From: Arthrobacter terricola
GTDB taxonomy: Bacteria > Actinomycetota > Actinomycetes > Actinomycetales > Micrococcaceae
Assembly: GCF_004354015.1 (NCBI RefSeq)
Contig: NZ_SMRU01000005.1
Coordinates: 124,001-188,000 of the forward strand
Reading direction: 5' to 3'
Length of the DNA: 64,000 nucleotides
The notes beneath the pieces are model-generated. The model saw nothing but the letters and a program-made list of their open reading frames with translations. It did not search any database and was not told where the DNA came from. The position numbers were made by a program, and so were the translations under genes. How positions within the stretch are numbered: the first letter of the stretch is position 1; the number at the start of each line of letters is the position of its first letter. Below are positions 41,583-50,656 of the stretch, piece after piece.

Positions 41583-42404
41583 TTACGTCGCATGACTCGA
41601 AACGCGGCGTGTCGCCGCGGGCTCGGAGAGCGCCGCCTCGGCGAGGACGCTCCGCGTGGCGGTCGAGATCAGGGAGTAGTCGGAGGCGATCGGCATGAAG
41701 CTGTACCCCCAACTGATCGGGGCTTGGGAGAGCGCGATGGACCCCGTGTAGATGCCCACGGGAACACCCGCTTCCGCGCAGCGGCGCGCAATGTCGCGCA
41801 GGATGCCGTCGGGGTCGGCTGAGACGAGGGTGTCGAAGTCTACGCCGAGGCTGAGCGACAGGTCGTAAGGGCCCACGAAGATGCCGTCGGGATCGGCTGT
41901 CAGAATCGCGTCAAGGTTTTCGTAGCCCGCGCGGGTCTCCACCATGAGGATGGCCAAAGGGTCGTCCGCGGGAACGCCCGGAGTGGGCTTCGCGTAGCGC
42001 GGCGAACGCCGGACCGGGCCGTAGCTGCGCCCGCCACGCGGCGGGAACCTGCACGCCGAAACGAGTTTGGACGCCGTCTCGCCGTCCTCGACGGTGGGAA
42101 AAATGATGCCCTGGGCACCGGCGTCGATCACTCGCCCGGCCCCGCCGACGTCGTGACCCTGGGCGCGGACGATGGCCGGGACGCCGAAGACGTTGGCGGC
42201 GTCGATCAATGCGAGCAAGTCCGGGAAGTCGGGTTTTCCGTGCTGGCCATCGATGCCCACCCAGTCCGGACCTTCTACGCAAATGAGCTCGATGGACGCC
42301 GGATCCGGGAGGTCGATCCAGACGCCCCGGCGGCCACGTTCGTTGAGGTCGAGCACGGGTGAAGTGAGGGGGCTTGGCCTGCTGGTTTCACCGGGAATCT
42401 TCAT
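41583..42404 (-). CDS. HpcH/HpaI-type aldolase
   Basis: The 273-residue protein has the class II pyruvate aldolase motifs: SIELICVEGPDWVGIDGQHG, VPAIVRAQGHD, AGAQGIIFPTVEDGETA and the metal Glu/Asp sites ILMVETRAGYENLDAIL and GIFVGPYDLSLSLG. Members split 4-hydroxy-2-oxo acids into pyruvate and an aldehyde. ATG 42404 follows GGAAAGGAAAAG. It is divergent from the monooxygenase operon and likely catalyses its last C-C cleavage. Confidence 0.88.
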   Translation of the reverse strand: MKIPGETSRPSPLTSPVLDLNERGRRGVWIDLPDPASIELICVEGPDWVGIDGQHGKPDFPDLLALIDAANVFGVPAIVRAQGHDVGGAGRVIDAGAQGIIFPTVEDGETASKLVSACRFPPRGGRSYGPVRRSPRYAKPTPGVPADDPLAILMVETRAGYENLDAILTADPDGIFVGPYDLSLSLGVDFDTLVSADPDGILRDIARRCAEAGVPVGIYTGSIALSQAPISWGYSFMPIASDYSLISTATRSVLAEAALSEPAATRRVSSHAT

Positions 42405-42533
42405 GTTTCTTTTCCTTTCCAGCGCCATGCGGGGACGCCTTCCGGCTTGGTCCAAGCCAAGCCTGGGGCCGGTCGAGGACTTGACGATGTGTCTCGCACC
42501 ACTCTACCTTGGTGTTCAACAGATAAATAGTAT

Positions 42534-42548
42534 GTTCATCTAGTGGAC
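42534..42548. promoter_or_regulatory. TTCA-N5-TGGA operator between the aldolase and the monooxygenase operon
   Basis: GTTCATCTAGTGGAC is an imperfect palindrome 62 nt before the monooxygenase start. It resembles GTTCACTAAGTGGA (minus strand of 50575-50588) and TTCATTTAGTGAC at 3157. The IclR regulator at 45833 is a candidate binder. Confidence 0.5.
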
Positions 42549-42609
42549 ACGAAGGCATTCAAATTCAGGCCTTCATCCAGCCTTCGCGCTTTCAGTAAGG
42601 AAAACGAGC

Positions 42610-43992
42610 ATGACAAAGCAAATAAAGGTGTTTGCCTTTGACTTCAACGGACCGGCGCACCTTTCGGCCGGGCTGTGGCGGCACGAAAAGGACGGTGGTA
42701 CCGAGTACACCAACGTGCACCGCTGGATCGAGTACGCGCAGATGCTGGAACGGGCCGGCTTTGACGGCATGTTCTTCGCCGACAACAACGGCTACCACGA
42801 CAAGTACAACGGCACTGTTGACGCCGCCCTTCGCGACGCCGCGCAGCTGCCGGCCAACGACCCCGCCTTCCTGGTCCCCGCCCTGGCCGCCGCAACGCGG
42901 CACCTGGGCTTTGGCGTGACGTCCTCAACCGCCTACGACCACCCGTACACGCTCGCCAGGAAGTTCGCGACGCTCGACCACGTCACCGGCGGCCGCATCG
43001 GCTGGAACGTTGTCACGTCCTATTCGGACAGCGCGGCCCGCAACCTGGGTACCGGCACGCAGACGGCGCACGATGACCGCTACGAAATCGCCGAAGAGTT
43101 CCTGGACGTGGTACTCAAGCTGTGGGAAGGCTCCTGGGATGACGACGCCGTCGTTCGCGACAAGGCGTCCGGCACCTATGTGGACCCGAGCCGCGTCCAC
43201 GAAATCGGCCACGAGGGCAAGCACTTCACGGTGCCCGGAATCTTCATCTGCGAACCGTCGCCGCAGCGCAGCCCGGTGATCTTCCAGGCCGGCGGTTCTC
43301 CGCGCGGCGTCGCGCTTGCAGCGAAGACCGCCGAGGCCGTCTTCATGAACGCCGCAACCAAGGCGGGCCTCAAGAAGCAGATCGATGCCCTCCGCGCCAA
43401 GGCCGTCGAGTTCGACCGCGACCCGTCCCACATCACCGTCCTGCAGATGGTCACCGTCATCAGCGCCCCCACGGACGAGGAAGCCCAAGCGAAGTACGAG
43501 GACTACCTCAAGTACGTCGACTACGACGGCGCGATGGCCCGGTACAGCGGCTGGACCGGCCTGGACATGGCCCAGTTCGACCCCGACCAGCCCTTCGAGG
43601 ACGTCAAGACCAACGCCGGACAGACCATGGTGGACTTCTTCACCAAGATCGATCCCGAAAAGCGCTGGACACCCCGCGACATCGCCGAATACAACGGCAT
43701 CGGCGGCACCTCCCCCGTGATCGTCGGCAGCCCTAAGACCGTGGCCGACGAACTGGTCTCGTGGATCGAGGAAACCGGCGCCGACGGCTTCAACATCTCC
43801 CACGCGGTCAAGTTCCGCGACATCGAGGACTTCGCGGCCTACGTGGTCCCCGAACTCCAGGCCCGCGGCGTCATGCGCACCGCGTACGACGGCGACACCC
43901 TCCGCGAAAGCCTCTTCGGCGCCGGACAAGCACGGTTGGCCTCCGACCACCCCGGCGCCGCTTACCACCGCACCCGCACCACCCAGGCATAG
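42610..43992 (+). CDS. FMNH2-dependent monooxygenase (NtaA/SnaA/DszA family)
   Basis: The 460-residue luciferase-like protein has FDGMFFADNNGYHDKYNGTV, TSSTAYDHPYTLARKFATLD, GRIGWNVVTSYSDSAARNLG and VIFQAGGSPRGVALAAKTAE, all typical of the NtaA/SoxA/DszA family, which uses reduced flavin supplied by a partner. The flavin reductase is encoded 9 nt downstream. Members attack aminopolycarboxylates, sulfur or N-heterocyclic compounds. The hydratase and aldolase nearby suggest a ring or chain substrate, not yet assignable. Confidence 0.9.
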   Translation: MTKQIKVFAFDFNGPAHLSAGLWRHEKDGGTEYTNVHRWIEYAQMLERAGFDGMFFADNNGYHDKYNGTVDAALRDAAQLPANDPAFLVPALAAATRHLGFGVTSSTAYDHPYTLARKFATLDHVTGGRIGWNVVTSYSDSAARNLGTGTQTAHDDRYEIAEEFLDVVLKLWEGSWDDDAVVRDKASGTYVDPSRVHEIGHEGKHFTVPGIFICEPSPQRSPVIFQAGGSPRGVALAAKTAEAVFMNAATKAGLKKQIDALRAKAVEFDRDPSHITVLQMVTVISAPTDEEAQAKYEDYLKYVDYDGAMARYSGWTGLDMAQFDPDQPFEDVKTNAGQTMVDFFTKIDPEKRWTPRDIAEYNGIGGTSPVIVGSPKTVADELVSWIEETGADGFNISHAVKFRDIEDFAAYVVPELQARGVMRTAYDGDTLRESLFGAGQARLASDHPGAAYHRTRTTQA

Positions 43993-44001
43993 GAAGCCAA
44001 C

Positions 44002-44568
44002 ATGTCCATCATCGTTACCGCCGAGAACCCCTCGATCGACCCCGCTATCCAGCGCCAGGTCTTCGGTGCCCTGCCCACCGGCGTCACCGCAATCACGGGC
44101 CTGACCGAGGACGGAACGCCCCGCGGGTTCGTCGTTGGCACCTTCCAGTCCCTTTCCCTCGAACCGCCGCTTGTCACGTTCTGCGTCGACAAGTCCTCGA
44201 GCACGTGGCCGACCCTCCGGTCCTTGGGACGGTTCACCGCCAATATCCTCTCCACTGAGCAGTTGCCCGTTTGCCGCGCGCTGTCCCGGAAGGGCGACGA
44301 GAAGTTCGCCGGCGTGGACTACGAACAGAGCCCCCTCGGCACTCCCCGGATCTCCGGCGCTACTGCGTGGGTGGATTGCGAAGTACTTTCCGAGGTAGTC
44401 GCGGGCGATCACTACATGATCGTCGGTTCCATCGAGGAACTCGTCCCCGGCGAGGGAGAAGCCCTCCTGTTCCGCGGCGGCAAGTTCGGCGAATTCAACC
44501 AGTGGCCGGCTCCCGCCCCGGCCGCCGCAGCTCCCGCAGCTCCTGCTGCCGCCGGAAAGGACCAGTGA
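44002..44568 (+). CDS. Flavin reductase (monooxygenase partner)
   Basis: The 188-residue protein shows the flavin-reductase-like fold: FGALPTGVTAITGLTEDGTP, FQSLSLEPPLVTFCVDKSSS and VDCEVLSEVVAGDHYMIVGS, the last with the usual GDH motif. The C-terminus is Ala/Pro-rich. It reduces FMN with NAD(P)H for the monooxygenase. It lies between the monooxygenase and the SnoaL-like gene, 1 nt before the latter. Confidence 0.88.
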   Translation: MSIIVTAENPSIDPAIQRQVFGALPTGVTAITGLTEDGTPRGFVVGTFQSLSLEPPLVTFCVDKSSSTWPTLRSLGRFTANILSTEQLPVCRALSRKGDEKFAGVDYEQSPLGTPRISGATAWVDCEVLSEVVAGDHYMIVGSIEELVPGEGEALLFRGGKFGEFNQWPAPAPAAAAPAAPAAAGKDQ

Positions 44569-44569
44569 C

Positions 44570-45019
44570 ATGACCACCATGCTCAGCCGCGTCACGGAAG
44601 CCTGGACCAAGGCCTGGGGCGACGGCGACACCGCCGCCTTCGAACGCCTCACCGCTCCCGACTACGAACGGCAATCGAAGACCGGCTCGGAAGGCCTCGC
44701 CCAGGTAGTCCAGCAGATCGAGGATTCCCACCGCGCATTCAGCGACTTCACCGTCACCGTCCTCCATGCCATCGAGGACCAGAACCTCGTCGCCATCCAC
44801 TGGGAGACCGTCGGCAAGCACACCGGCGAATTCATGGGCGTTACCCCGACCGGCCGCACCGTGACCGTCCGCGGCGCTTCCTTCATCAGCCACCGTGACG
44901 GGCTGATCACTTCCGAAGCTGTGGTCTGGGATCCCCGCGAAATGCTTTCCTCCATGAGCATCTGGCACCTCGGTGACCAGCGCTCCCCACGTCGAAAGGT
45001 AGAAAACATTGCCGATTAA
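44570..45019 (+). CDS. SnoaL-like (ester cyclase type) protein
   Basis: The 149-residue protein reads RVTEAWTKAWGDGDTAAFER, then HWETVGKHTGEFMGVTPTGR and VRGASFISHRDGLITSEAVV, matching the SnoaL/NTF2-like fold. Members isomerise or cyclise pathway intermediates or bind them. It is tightly packed with the flavin reductase and overlaps the hydratase start by 11 nt. Confidence 0.82.
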   Translation: MTTMLSRVTEAWTKAWGDGDTAAFERLTAPDYERQSKTGSEGLAQVVQQIEDSHRAFSDFTVTVLHAIEDQNLVAIHWETVGKHTGEFMGVTPTGRTVTVRGASFISHRDGLITSEAVVWDPREMLSSMSIWHLGDQRSPRRKVENIAD

Positions 45020-45800
45020 CATCGCCGAAACCGCCCAGCGCATCCTGGATGCCAAGTCCAGCAGGAAGCCTGTGGACAGCCTGATCGGCGCCGAGGACGG
45101 TCCCACCATCGCAGACGCTTTCCGCGTCCAGCAGGAAGTGATCCGCTTGCAGGTTGAAGGGGGCGACACCATCGCAGGCTTCAAGCTGGGAAACATCGCG
45201 AAGGCCATGCAGGCGAAGTTCGGCGTCGACGAGCCCGACTACGGCTACCTCCTGGCCAGCCAGTTCTTCCCCGAGAACCTGCCCCGCTCCGAGAAGGAGT
45301 TCATCGAGCCGTTCGTCGAACTTGAACCCGCGTTCGTGTTCAAGCGGGACGTCGGCGGCCCGCACGTGACTGTCGCGGACATCATCGCGGCGACCGACTT
45401 CGTCGTTCCGGCACTTGAGATCATCGATTCCCGTGTCCGCGACTGGAACATCGGCATCTTCGACACCCTGGCCGACAGCGGCTCGAGCGCCGCCGTCATC
45501 CTCGGCGGCCAGCCCCGCAAGCTGAGCGAGGTAAACCTTTCGGATACCCCCGGCGTCATCACGTTCGACGGCGAGGTAGTCGCCGAGGGAAACACCTCCG
45601 CAATCTACGGCAGCCCGGTCTCTGCGTTGGTTTGGCTCTGCCACCGCATCAACGAATACGGCATCACCCTGAAAGCCGGCCAGCTGATCCTTCCGGGAAG
45701 CTGCCTGGCCGCCGCGAAGATGGTCCCGGGCACCCACATCACCGGCCGTTTCGAAGGCTGGGGGGAGGTCAGCTTCGACTACACCGCCGCCCAAGGTTGA
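45009..45800 (+). CDS. 2-keto-4-pentenoate hydratase family enzyme
   Basis: TTG 45009 follows GAAAGGTAG. The 263-residue product has GFKLGNIAKAMQAKFGVDEP, the metal motif FIEPFVELEPAFVFKRD with its E-x-E, and ALEIIDSRVRDWNIGIFDTL. It matches MhpD/HpcG-type hydratases, which add water to 2-oxo-pent-4-enoate or 2-oxohept-3-ene-dioate. The product would be cleaved by the HpcH-type aldolase at 41583. Confidence 0.88.
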   Translation: MPINIAETAQRILDAKSSRKPVDSLIGAEDGPTIADAFRVQQEVIRLQVEGGDTIAGFKLGNIAKAMQAKFGVDEPDYGYLLASQFFPENLPRSEKEFIEPFVELEPAFVFKRDVGGPHVTVADIIAATDFVVPALEIIDSRVRDWNIGIFDTLADSGSSAAVILGGQPRKLSEVNLSDTPGVITFDGEVVAEGNTSAIYGSPVSALVWLCHRINEYGITLKAGQLILPGSCLAAAKMVPGTHITGRFEGWGEVSFDYTAAQG

Positions 45801-45832
45801 GTCGAACCCACTTCGAAAGGCCTTGACCGACG

Positions 45833-46630
45833 ATGAGCGCCACCCAGGAAACACCCCAACAGGGATACGCGGCGAACCGCTCCGTATCGCGGGCGGTCCG
45901 GATACTCCGCGCACTGGCCGCATCGGCGAATCCGATGACCGTCACGGACGTCGCTAAGAAGATCGACCTCGCCCGCGCCACTACCTTCCGCCTCCTCATG
46001 ACGCTGGAGGAAGAAGGCATCGTGGACCGGCAGGACACTCTGTATTGCTTGGGGTGGGACCTGGGCCGCATTGCCCAATCCATCGACCCCGCCTCCGGGC
46101 TGGTGCCCAGGATCAAGGACATCCTCGAGGAATTCGCCGACGAAACCGGCGAGACCGTCACCTTCAGCATCCGGCGCGGCCTGTACGAGCTTGACCTCGT
46201 ACTCCAGGCGTCGCCCCGGCTCATGGGCATCACGATGTCCGAGATGTACGGCATGCATTGGCCGCACCACGCCTCCGCAACCGGAAAAGTGTTGCTCGCC
46301 GACCTCACGCCGGAGCAATTGCGCATGGCGGTGGGCGAGCACCTTGAGGCCCTCACGGTGGCGACCATCAGGGACTTCGATGACCTGGTCCAGGAGCTCA
46401 TGACCGTTCGTGAGCGCGGCTGGGCCAGCACCAACGAGGAACTGGAGGACGGCATCATCGCATTCGGCGCCCCGGTGCGGGACTCGGTGGGCGCCCTCGT
46501 GGGCGCGGTGTCGATCGTTGGCCCGCTCCACCGCATGGAAGACAAAGAAAAGCAGGCGGAACTGCCAGTCCGCCTCGTTGCTGTTGCCGGACGAGTGCAG
46601 CAGCGCATGAATCCCTCACTCCAGGAATAA
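45833..46630 (+). CDS. IclR-family transcriptional regulator
   Basis: The 265-residue protein has the helix-turn-helix MTVTDVAKKIDLARATTFRL (about 35-54) and the effector domain with SATGKVLLADLTPEQL and WASTNEELEDGIIAFGAPVR. IclR members control aromatic and acid catabolism. It lies inside the monooxygenase locus and probably regulates it, together with the aldehyde dehydrogenase and transporter downstream. Confidence 0.9.
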   Translation: MSATQETPQQGYAANRSVSRAVRILRALAASANPMTVTDVAKKIDLARATTFRLLMTLEEEGIVDRQDTLYCLGWDLGRIAQSIDPASGLVPRIKDILEEFADETGETVTFSIRRGLYELDLVLQASPRLMGITMSEMYGMHWPHHASATGKVLLADLTPEQLRMAVGEHLEALTVATIRDFDDLVQELMTVRERGWASTNEELEDGIIAFGAPVRDSVGALVGAVSIVGPLHRMEDKEKQAELPVRLVAVAGRVQQRMNPSLQE

Positions 46631-46705
46631 CCCGCCCTCCACAGGCGCGGTGGCGTTTCCCGGAGGGGTTCATGTCCACGAACCACCCCGAAGGGAATCA
46701 AAAAG

Positions 46706-48190
46706 ATGACAACCACCCCCATCGACACACAGGAAACAACTGCCGCGACAACCGAAGAGGTCCTTTCCGCAGCCACGGTGGCACATGCTGCCTGGTCTGC
46801 TGCTTCAACGCAGGACCGCGCCAACGTCGTGGACAGGGTAGCGGACGCACTCGAAGAATCCGTGGACAGCCTGGTCGCCTTGGCGATGGACGAGACGCAC
46901 CTGCCCGAGCCAAGGCTTCGCGGCGAAGTCAAGCGCACGGCGTTCCAGCTTCGCCTTTTCGGCGAGGTGCTGCGCGACGGAGCGTACCTCGACGCACGGA
47001 TCGACCACGCGGATGCTGCCTGGCCCATGGGAGCTCCGCGCCCCGACCTTCGCCGTTCGCTCCGGGCCATCGGTCCGGTGGTGGTCTATTCCGCCAGCAA
47101 CTTCCCCTTCGCGTTCTCCGTGATCGGCGGCGATACGGCGTCGGCCCTCGCTGCCGGGAACGCCGTCGTCGTGAAGGCCCACGAAGGGCATGCGCGCCTC
47201 TCCCGCCTGACCGAAACCGTGGTGCGCGATGCCCTGGCGGCGGCCGGTACGGACCCGAACCTCGTCACGGTGATCTTCGGCCGGGCCGCCGGAACCACGG
47301 TCCTGCAGGATAGCCGGATCAAGGCCGCCGGATTCACCGGCTCGATTCCTGGTGGCCGTGCCCTCATGGACATCGCCAACGGACGTCCCGACCCCATTCC
47401 GTTCTATGGGGAACTGGGCAGCAACAACCCGGTCTTCGTCACGCAGGCGGCCGCGGCGGCCCGCGGCGAGGAGATCGCCAAGGGGTTCGTCGAGTCATTC
47501 ACCATGGGCACGGGACAGTTCTGCACCAAGCCCGGCATGCTCTTCGTTCCGCGGGGATCCGGCATGCTTGAGAGCTTGCGGAATGCCACGCTTCCCGCCG
47601 TGGGACAAATGCTCAACCCCAGGATCGAGGACAGCTTCAAGCACGCCCTCGGCACCCTTTCCGGCATCGACGGCGTGGAAGTACTGAACGCCGGAGGCGC
47701 CAGCGCAACCGCACCGGCCGCAGTCCTCCTCACCACCAGCGTGGAGCGGCTCCTGGCCGACCCCAAGAGCGTGGAGGAAGAGTGCTTCGGGCCGGCGGCC
47801 TTCGTGGTCGAGTACGACGACGAATCGCAGCTTGTCGAGGTTGCGCGCACTTTCGAAGGGCAATTGACGGCGACCCTGCAGGCCGAGGTGGAGAGCCCCG
47901 TCCAGGAGCTCGTCGCCGTCTTGATCGAGAAGGCCGGCCGGCTCTTGTGGAACCAGTGGCCCACTGGCGTTTCGGTCACCTACGCACAGCAGCATGGCGG
48001 ACCGTACCCCGCAACCACGGTTCCCGGATCGACGTCGGTCGGGACCGCAGCGATCGCACGGTTCCTCCGCCCAGTGGCCTTCCAGAACTTCCCCCAGCAC
48101 CTGCTCCCGAGCGAACTGCGGGACGACAACCCGGATGCGGCGCCGCGCCTCATCAATGGCGAGCTCGTCAACGGCGAGCGCATCGGCTAA
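46706..48190 (+). CDS. Aldehyde dehydrogenase (alpha-ketoglutaric semialdehyde dehydrogenase-like)
   Basis: The 494-residue protein has RAIGPVVVYSASNFPFAFSV, GGDTASALAAGNAVVVKAHE, catalytic Glu in YGELGSNNPVFV and catalytic Cys near residue 273 in GTGQFCTKPGMLFVP. This is the AldH/KGSADH subfamily, distinct from the enzyme at 26290. It likely oxidises the aldehyde released by the HpcH aldolase, for example a semialdehyde to a dicarboxylate. Confidence 0.88.
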   Translation: MTTTPIDTQETTAATTEEVLSAATVAHAAWSAASTQDRANVVDRVADALEESVDSLVALAMDETHLPEPRLRGEVKRTAFQLRLFGEVLRDGAYLDARIDHADAAWPMGAPRPDLRRSLRAIGPVVVYSASNFPFAFSVIGGDTASALAAGNAVVVKAHEGHARLSRLTETVVRDALAAAGTDPNLVTVIFGRAAGTTVLQDSRIKAAGFTGSIPGGRALMDIANGRPDPIPFYGELGSNNPVFVTQAAAAARGEEIAKGFVESFTMGTGQFCTKPGMLFVPRGSGMLESLRNATLPAVGQMLNPRIEDSFKHALGTLSGIDGVEVLNAGGASATAPAAVLLTTSVERLLADPKSVEEECFGPAAFVVEYDDESQLVEVARTFEGQLTATLQAEVESPVQELVAVLIEKAGRLLWNQWPTGVSVTYAQQHGGPYPATTVPGSTSVGTAAIARFLRPVAFQNFPQHLLPSELRDDNPDAAPRLINGELVNGERIG

Positions 48191-48230
48191 CCGGCAACCG
48201 CGGCTCCTCATCAACGACAGAAAGACAAAG

Positions 48231-49727
48231 ATGTCCGATCATCGGAGAACCCATCTCCCAACATTGTCCAGGGCCACCCGCCGCCTCCGCGCCGAAGACT
48301 GCATCATCGTCGACAAGCGCGAACTGCGGAAAGCGCAGATAGGCGCAGGGGTCGGCAACTTCATCGAGTGGTACGACATCGGGATCTACGGATACCTGGC
48401 CATCACCATGACAGGCGTCTTCACCGAAGGCATGGACCAACGCATGGGGCTGCTGGTGACGCTTCTGGGCTTCGCCGTGTCCTTCGTTGTACGGCCGCTC
48501 GGCGGCATGATCCTCGGTCCCTTGGGCGACAGGGTCGGCCGGCGCAAGGTCCTCTTCTTCACGATGGCTCTCATGGCGTCCGCCACCACGGTCATCGGCC
48601 TCCTGCCCACCGCAGGACAGGTTGGCTTGTGGGTCATCGTCCCGCTATACCTGCTCAAGATGCTGCAGGGCTTCTCGACGGGCGGCGAATACTCCGGCGC
48701 CGCGACCTACGTGGCCGAGTTCTCCCCCGACCGCCATCGCGGCTTCTGGACGGCCCTCCTCAACACGGGCGCCCAACTGGGCTTCGCCGCCGGCGCCGCC
48801 GTGGTTGCGGCGGCGACGATGATCACCACCTCGCTGTGGGGAGAGTCCGCAATGCGCGACGGCGGCTGGCGGATCCCGTTCCTCCTCGCCTTGCCGCTGG
48901 GGCTGATTGCCATTTCCTTGCGGAACCGGATCCCGGAGTCCCCGAGCTTCGAGGCCGCCCAGGAGAAGCTGGAGACGGAGGACATCGATCCGATCTTCGT
49001 CCGCCAGAGCCTTCCGAACATCCTCAAGCTGTACTGGCCCCAGATCCTGGTGGGCATTGCCCTCATCGCCGCTGACGGAACGTCCTCGTACACCGTCACG
49101 AGCTACATGCCCACCTACCTGGAAACCCAGGTAGGTATGGCAGCGCTCCACACGGCGGTAGCTACTGTTGTTATCCTGCTCATCCAGGCCCTCATCGTCC
49201 CGGTGGCGGCACGTTGGTCGGACAAGGTGGGAAGGCGACCCATCTATGTCATCGCCACTGTAGGAAACCTCATCCTGCTGGTGCCCGCATTCATGCTGAT
49301 GCACGTGGGGCAAGTCTGGTCGCTGTACCTTGCCCTGTTCATGGTTTCGCTTCCGAGCGCGTTCTTCCTTGCGCTGACCGGTGCGGCCATGTCCGAGCTC
49401 TTTCCCACAGCCTCGCGCTACGGAGGCGTCGGATTCACTCACAATGTGGCCATCTCGCTCTTCGGAGGCACTACGCCATTGATCAGCCAGATCCTCGTTG
49501 AAGTCACCGGGAATGCCTACGCTCCCGCCTTTTACGTCATGTTCTTCTCGGCTGTGGCGTTGCTGGCCCTGACCAGGATGCGCGAATCAGCCTCACGTCC
49601 TCTCCTGGGCTCGGTGCCCGTGGTGTTCAGCCGCGAGGAAGCCGAAGCCTTGGCCGAAGGCCAGGACAGCAATGAACGCCTCGACACGTCAACCATGCTC
49701 CTGGTCCCGCTCCCCGTCGATCGGTAG
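48231..49727 (+). CDS. MFS transporter, metabolite:H+ symporter type
   Basis: The 498-residue protein has twelve helices with GAGVGNFIEWYDIGIYGYLA, motif A GDRVGRRKVLFF and QGFSTGGEYSGAATYVAEFS, typical of the MHS group (ProP/ShiA/KgtP). It has a ~45-residue polar N-terminus and a ~40-residue C-terminal tail. It likely imports the substrate of the monooxygenase pathway. The RBS is AAAGACAAAG, weak. Confidence 0.88.
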   Translation: MSDHRRTHLPTLSRATRRLRAEDCIIVDKRELRKAQIGAGVGNFIEWYDIGIYGYLAITMTGVFTEGMDQRMGLLVTLLGFAVSFVVRPLGGMILGPLGDRVGRRKVLFFTMALMASATTVIGLLPTAGQVGLWVIVPLYLLKMLQGFSTGGEYSGAATYVAEFSPDRHRGFWTALLNTGAQLGFAAGAAVVAAATMITTSLWGESAMRDGGWRIPFLLALPLGLIAISLRNRIPESPSFEAAQEKLETEDIDPIFVRQSLPNILKLYWPQILVGIALIAADGTSSYTVTSYMPTYLETQVGMAALHTAVATVVILLIQALIVPVAARWSDKVGRRPIYVIATVGNLILLVPAFMLMHVGQVWSLYLALFMVSLPSAFFLALTGAAMSELFPTASRYGGVGFTHNVAISLFGGTTPLISQILVEVTGNAYAPAFYVMFFSAVALLALTRMRESASRPLLGSVPVVFSREEAEALAEGQDSNERLDTSTMLLVPLPVDR

Positions 49728-49776
49728 CCAAGCCTCGCCCGGGGTTTGATCCTGGCGTTTAGTTCAAGGAAGTACG

Positions 49777-49820
49777 AGGGCGCGGTCCCGGCACGCATGT
49801 GCCGGGACCGCGCCCTTTGT
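49777..49820. terminator. Strong terminator after the catabolic locus
   Basis: An 18-bp perfect stem (AGGGCGCGGTCCCGGCAC with its complement) has loop GCAT and is followed by TTTG. It lies between the MFS gene and the convergent NUDIX gene. Confidence 0.85.
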
Positions 49821-49833
49821 ATGTCTTACAGCT

Positions 49834-50292
49834 TCAGCGCGCCAGGTGGCCCGTCGCTTCAAGCACGGGATCGAGCCAGGAAACCCTATTCGCGAATCTC
49901 GGCGTCTTGGCAGGGGCGGTCCACCGGTAGGACTCGTGTTCCCAGTCAAGGGTCAGCCGGCGGCGGGAAGTGACGGCCGTGAAGGTGTGGACCACCCACG
50001 GCGCGCCGGAATCGTCGTTGAGCACCAGCTGCGATCCTTGCCGGAGGTCGATCACGTCCGCGCGGTCCAGCCCGGTTTCCTCGAACAGCTCCCTCAAGGC
50101 CTGTTCCCTGGGGGTAGCGTCCGTTTCCACGAATCCCGTGACGCAGTGCCAGCGGCCACGGTCGTGGTGAAGGCTTTGGCTGCGCTTGAGGAGGGCGATC
50201 TTCTCCCGCCATTCCACAACAACGGCCACGACAGTACGCCCGGTGGGATATCCCGGCGCTTCAACGCCTGCGAATTCAGCAATGGTGCTCAT
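49834..50292 (-). CDS. NUDIX hydrolase family protein with altered Nudix box
   Basis: From ATG 50292 the product has 152 residues. The box reads GFVETDATPREQALRELFEE then TGL. The REL-EETGL half is intact, but the Glu expected seven positions after the first Gly is Ala, so the metal site may be changed. The family hydrolyses nucleoside diphosphates linked to X. The small gene at 50487 lies 9 nt upstream on the same strand. Confidence 0.82.
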   Translation of the reverse strand: MSTIAEFAGVEAPGYPTGRTVVAVVVEWREKIALLKRSQSLHHDRGRWHCVTGFVETDATPREQALRELFEETGLDRADVIDLRQGSQLVLNDDSGAPWVVHTFTAVTSRRRLTLDWEHESYRWTAPAKTPRFANRVSWLDPVLEATGHLAR

Positions 50293-50301
50293 AGCCATCC
50301 C

Positions 50302-50487
50302 TCAACTACGGAGGAGCGTCCCTTCCGTCTGTGCCGAAAGGAAGGAATATGCCTGCTCGAGGTAGATCCCTTCCCACGGGGAGCTGACAATCCGCATGCC
50401 GGAGCCCAGCGGCTGTGTTTCTGCGCGGTATTGGGCTTCAACGCGGTGTTGGCCGGTGTTTTGCTCCAAACGAAAGACAACCGTCAT
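50302..50487 (-). CDS. Small protein with SSPWEGIYLEQ motif (61 aa)
   Basis: ATG 50487 follows a GGAGGGGAAG site. The product starts MTVVFRLEQNTGQHRVEAQY, then has MRIVSSPWEGIYLEQAYSFL and a Thr/Glu/Leu tail. It shares the PWEG(I/L)Y(L/F)EQ core with the small protein at 1636-1809. I do not recognise a family. It lies upstream of the NUDIX gene, so the two are probably one operon, and a long inverted repeat of TTCA/TGAA type lies before it. Confidence 0.55.
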   Translation of the reverse strand: MTVVFRLEQNTGQHRVEAQYRAETQPLGSGMRIVSSPWEGIYLEQAYSFLSAQTEGTLLRS

Positions 50488-50551
50488 TGGACTTCCCCTC
50501 CGGCCCGACCACGGTGTCAGGCCCTCAAATCGGCGTGCATTAGCCTGCATA

Positions 50552-50590
50552 ACGTTCATTAGATGAATGCTATATCCACTTAGTGAACGT
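50552..50590. promoter_or_regulatory. Double TTCA-type palindromes within a larger inverted repeat
   Basis: TTCATTAGATGAA (50555-50567) is a perfect TTCAT-TAG-ATGAA palindrome and CCACTTAGTGAAC (50576-50588) a second, looser one. The outer arms ACGTTCA and TGAACGT (50552-50558, 50584-50590) are exact. It lies 65-103 nt before the gene at 50487. Confidence 0.55.
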
Positions 50591-50656
50591 GTTAACTATG
50601 GCATCTATCACGCCGATAATCAAGGCAATCCGGCCGCCCGGGCCATTCGTGACACC

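Noticed and set aside
42925..44652. A 575-codon minus-strand frame
   Set aside because: It opposes the monooxygenase and flavin reductase genes, which have family motifs; composition is Gly/Val/Asp shadow type.
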